Positions 6,814 through 7,536 of a stretch of 7,536 bases of DNA are shown here, in pieces. The stretch lies in contig JAABRB010000167.1 of the NCBI GenBank assembly GCA_011391185.1, positions 1-7,536 on the forward strand, read 5' to 3'. The notes beneath the pieces are model-generated. The model did no database searches. It was given only the letters and a program-made list of their open reading frames with translations, and was not told the origin of the DNA. The position numbers and the translations under genes were made by a program. The stretch's first letter is position 1. Every line of letters begins with the position of its first letter. Source of the stretch: Betaproteobacteria bacterium. Its GTDB lineage: Bacteria; Pseudomonadota; Gammaproteobacteria; Burkholderiales; SG8-39.

Positions 6814-6847
6814 CCCCGCCGGGATGTCCGTTCTACTCACCCAGAAC

Positions 6848-6890
6848 TGGCTCCATTACGCCGATCATCCCCGGCTCCTTTATGCCGGTC
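6848..6890 (-). repeat. Right-end pair of IS21 transposase-site repeats
   Basis: Two inverted copies of the left-end unit lie at 6848-6866 (matching the GATCGGCGTAATGGAGCCA variant at 710) and 6872-6890, 24 bp apart. A third copy further in was looked for and not seen. This gives two right-end sites against five left-end sites. Confidence 0.88.
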
Positions 6891-6897
6891 GGTGACA
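6873..6897 (-). repeat. IS21 right terminal inverted repeat
   Basis: It is the reverse complement of the left end (628-652) with two mismatches, ends in ...GGTGACA, and is followed directly by the AGGCG duplication. Confidence 0.92.
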
Positions 6898-6902
6898 AGG
6901 CG
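6898..6902. repeat. Right copy of the 5-bp target duplication (AGGCG)
   Basis: It matches 623-627 and lies directly outside the right IS21 end. It is part of the tnpC codons for Arg102 and Leu103. Confidence 0.9.
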
Positions 6903-7205
6903 CACGCGCGGAAGATCTTTCGGCAGCACCGGGCGCCCGCGCCGCTCGCGCTCGTAGGTGATGGTCTCGGTCGCAACCGGAGGAACCGGCAAGCTCACCG
7001 GCTCGGCAAAGAGCTCCGCCTGGCCGGCGAGCTGCTCGCTCTTCACGCCGAAGTGCGCTCGGCGCAAGGCGAGAAACTGCTGATGCAGCGATTCCAGTTG
7101 TGCGGCGAGTTGCGCGATCGTTTGATCGCGCTCGAGGAGGATCGTCTTCAGAAGCGCGACATCGTCGGGCAGGGATTCGATGTCGATCAAGGGCTGCGAA
7201 CGCAT
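6898..7205 (-). pseudogene. tnpC: IS66 transposase TnpC, N-terminal part (truncated by IS21 insertion)
   Basis: This is the start of the IS66 DDE transposase. The ATG at 7205 gives MRSQPLIDIESLPDDVALLK, then a predicted coiled coil (LLERDQTIAQLAAQLESLHQ, about 23-42). Next comes the family signature LRRAHFGVKSEQLAGQAELF (47-66), then RRGRPVLPKDLPRVRL up to residue 103. The IS21 element interrupts the Leu103 codon. The frame stays open 19 residues into the IS21 end and stops at 6837, giving a 122-residue product without any catalytic residue. A fragment with the coiled coil could still oligomerise, but there is no evidence it does. GAGG lies almost against the ATG, so the start has a poorly spaced ribosome site. 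Confidence 0.88.
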
Positions 7206-7248
7206 ACCTCAATCAACGTTTGCACACGGCGTGGGTTGACGATACGCG

Positions 7249-7273
7249 CGCGATTTCTCAGAGTGAAATCGCG
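7249..7273 (-). other. Inverted repeat in the tnpB-tnpC gap
   Basis: A perfect 9-bp stem (CGCGATTTC / GAAATCGCG) with a 7-nt loop lies between the tnpB stop (7278) and the tnpC start (7205). No T-run follows it on the transcript strand, so it is not a standard intrinsic terminator. It may be an mRNA hairpin that affects translation of tnpC. The function is unknown. Confidence 0.5.
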
Positions 7274-7277
7274 TCGC

Positions 7278-7536
7278 TCACGCCACGCGCGATGCACTCA
7301 CGGGTGCGAGCCTTCGCGTACGCGCGAGGTCTACGCCTTCCAACCACATCGAGAGTTCCGCGACGCTGAGTGCGCGCGAGGCAAGCACTTCCGGTCGCGG
7401 AAAGCGCCCGCGCTCCAGGCGCTTGTAGGCGAGCCAGAAGCCGTGCCGGTCCCACCACAGAATCTTCACCTTCTCGCGCCGGCGCGACAGGAACACGAAC
7501 ACACTCCCCGAGAACGCGTCACCTTTGAGCAAAGGC
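7278..7536 (-). CDS. tnpB: IS66 TnpB (Orf2) accessory protein, partial at window edge
   Basis: The last ~86 residues of an IS66 Orf2-like protein are visible; its start lies beyond the right edge. FSGSVFVFLSRRREKVKILW, then WDRHGFWLAYKRLERGRFPR, is the core signature of the family. The TGA is at 7278-7280, 72 bp before the tnpC start. TnpB is required together with TnpC for transposition of several IS66 elements; its exact role is not settled. The leucine codon at 7532 is a TTG but is internal by family alignment, so it should not be taken as the start. No damage is seen in the visible part. Confidence 0.85.
   Translation of the reverse strand, partial: PLLKGDAFSGSVFVFLSRRREKVKILWWDRHGFWLAYKRLERGRFPRPEVLASRALSVAELSMWLEGVDLARTRRLAPVSASRVA

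Larger units (their letters stand above)
628..6897 (+). mobile_element. IS21-family insertion sequence, interrupted by a RIT element
   Basis: The element is bounded by near-perfect 25-bp inverted repeats starting TGTCACCGACCGGCATA, and is flanked by the AGGCG duplication. It carries istA (split) and istB (intact) in the usual order on the plus strand. It is 6270 bp as it stands, and about 2754 bp without the inner insertion and its duplicated 5 bp. The leader between the left repeat array and istA (754-851) holds the istA ribosome site; I see no further clear feature in it. It cannot transpose by itself while istA is split, though both ends remain as substrates for a related IstA/IstB pair. 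Confidence 0.93.
1..7536 (-). mobile_element. IS66-family insertion sequence, partial, interrupted by an IS21-family element
   Basis: Both flanks of the inner IS21 element belong to one IS66-type element read on the minus strand. Its tnpB end and tnpC beginning are on the right, and the tnpC continuation is on the left. Neither terminal inverted repeat of the IS66 element is in the window, and any tnpA would lie beyond the right edge. Joining the flanks and keeping one copy of AGGCG restores an open tnpC across the junction, which shows this element was there before the IS21 insertion. Family assignment rests on the TnpC and TnpB protein signatures. Confidence 0.88.

Noticed and set aside
5917..6840. 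Minus-strand open frame of 307 codons opposite istB
   Set aside because: It is a shadow of istB, whose Walker A and B motifs clearly mark the real frame.

Overview
The window is a stack of three mobile elements, each inserted in the one outside it. Outermost is an IS66-family insertion sequence, read on the minus strand. An IS21-family element has split its tnpC. The istA gene of that IS21 element is in turn split by a 3.5-kb element carrying three tyrosine recombinase genes in a row, the layout of a RIT (recombinase-in-trio) element. No chromosomal housekeeping gene, RNA gene or CRISPR array is visible. The high GC content and this mix of IS families suggest a proteobacterium, most likely a betaproteobacterium, but nothing here fixes the genus.

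Layout. 1-627 (minus): distal part of IS66 tnpC, which runs off the left edge just before the second catalytic Asp. 628-6897: IS21-family element with 25-bp terminal inverted repeats (two mismatches), a 5-bp target duplication AGGCG, and arrays of ~25-bp-spaced terminal repeats (five copies left, two right). 852-1465: first part of istA. About 1466-4976: RIT element with ritA (1623-2891), ritB (2888-3880) and ritC (3877-4887), joined by ATGA stop/start overlaps. 4977-5975: rest of istA. 6025-6813: istB, intact. 6898-7205 (minus): first part of IS66 tnpC. 7278 to the right edge (minus): IS66 tnpB, cut by the window.

Both insertions can be undone on paper. Removing the IS21 element plus one AGGCG joins tnpC in frame (LPRVRL-DYDLTEAEK). 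Removing the RIT element plus one ATCGA (3516 bp) joins istA in frame (ERLIID-NPKCAITRA), giving a 535-residue IstA with a full D140/D205/E251 triad. The insertion order is therefore IS66, then IS21, then RIT.

The RIT element has no cargo; its three recombinases all keep the R-K-HxxR-H-Y catalytic set and look functional. Its ends share a symmetric design: a perfect 26-bp inverted repeat containing two copies of the motif TTATGTAGC, then exactly 48 bp further in an oppositely oriented TTATGTTGCC. The left end alone also carries a perfect 28-bp palindrome made of two more TTATGTTGCC motifs, and it lies between two of the three ATCGA copies at the junctions. That asymmetry is the least explained feature here. 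Of the three elements, only the RIT element appears able to move by itself in its present state.
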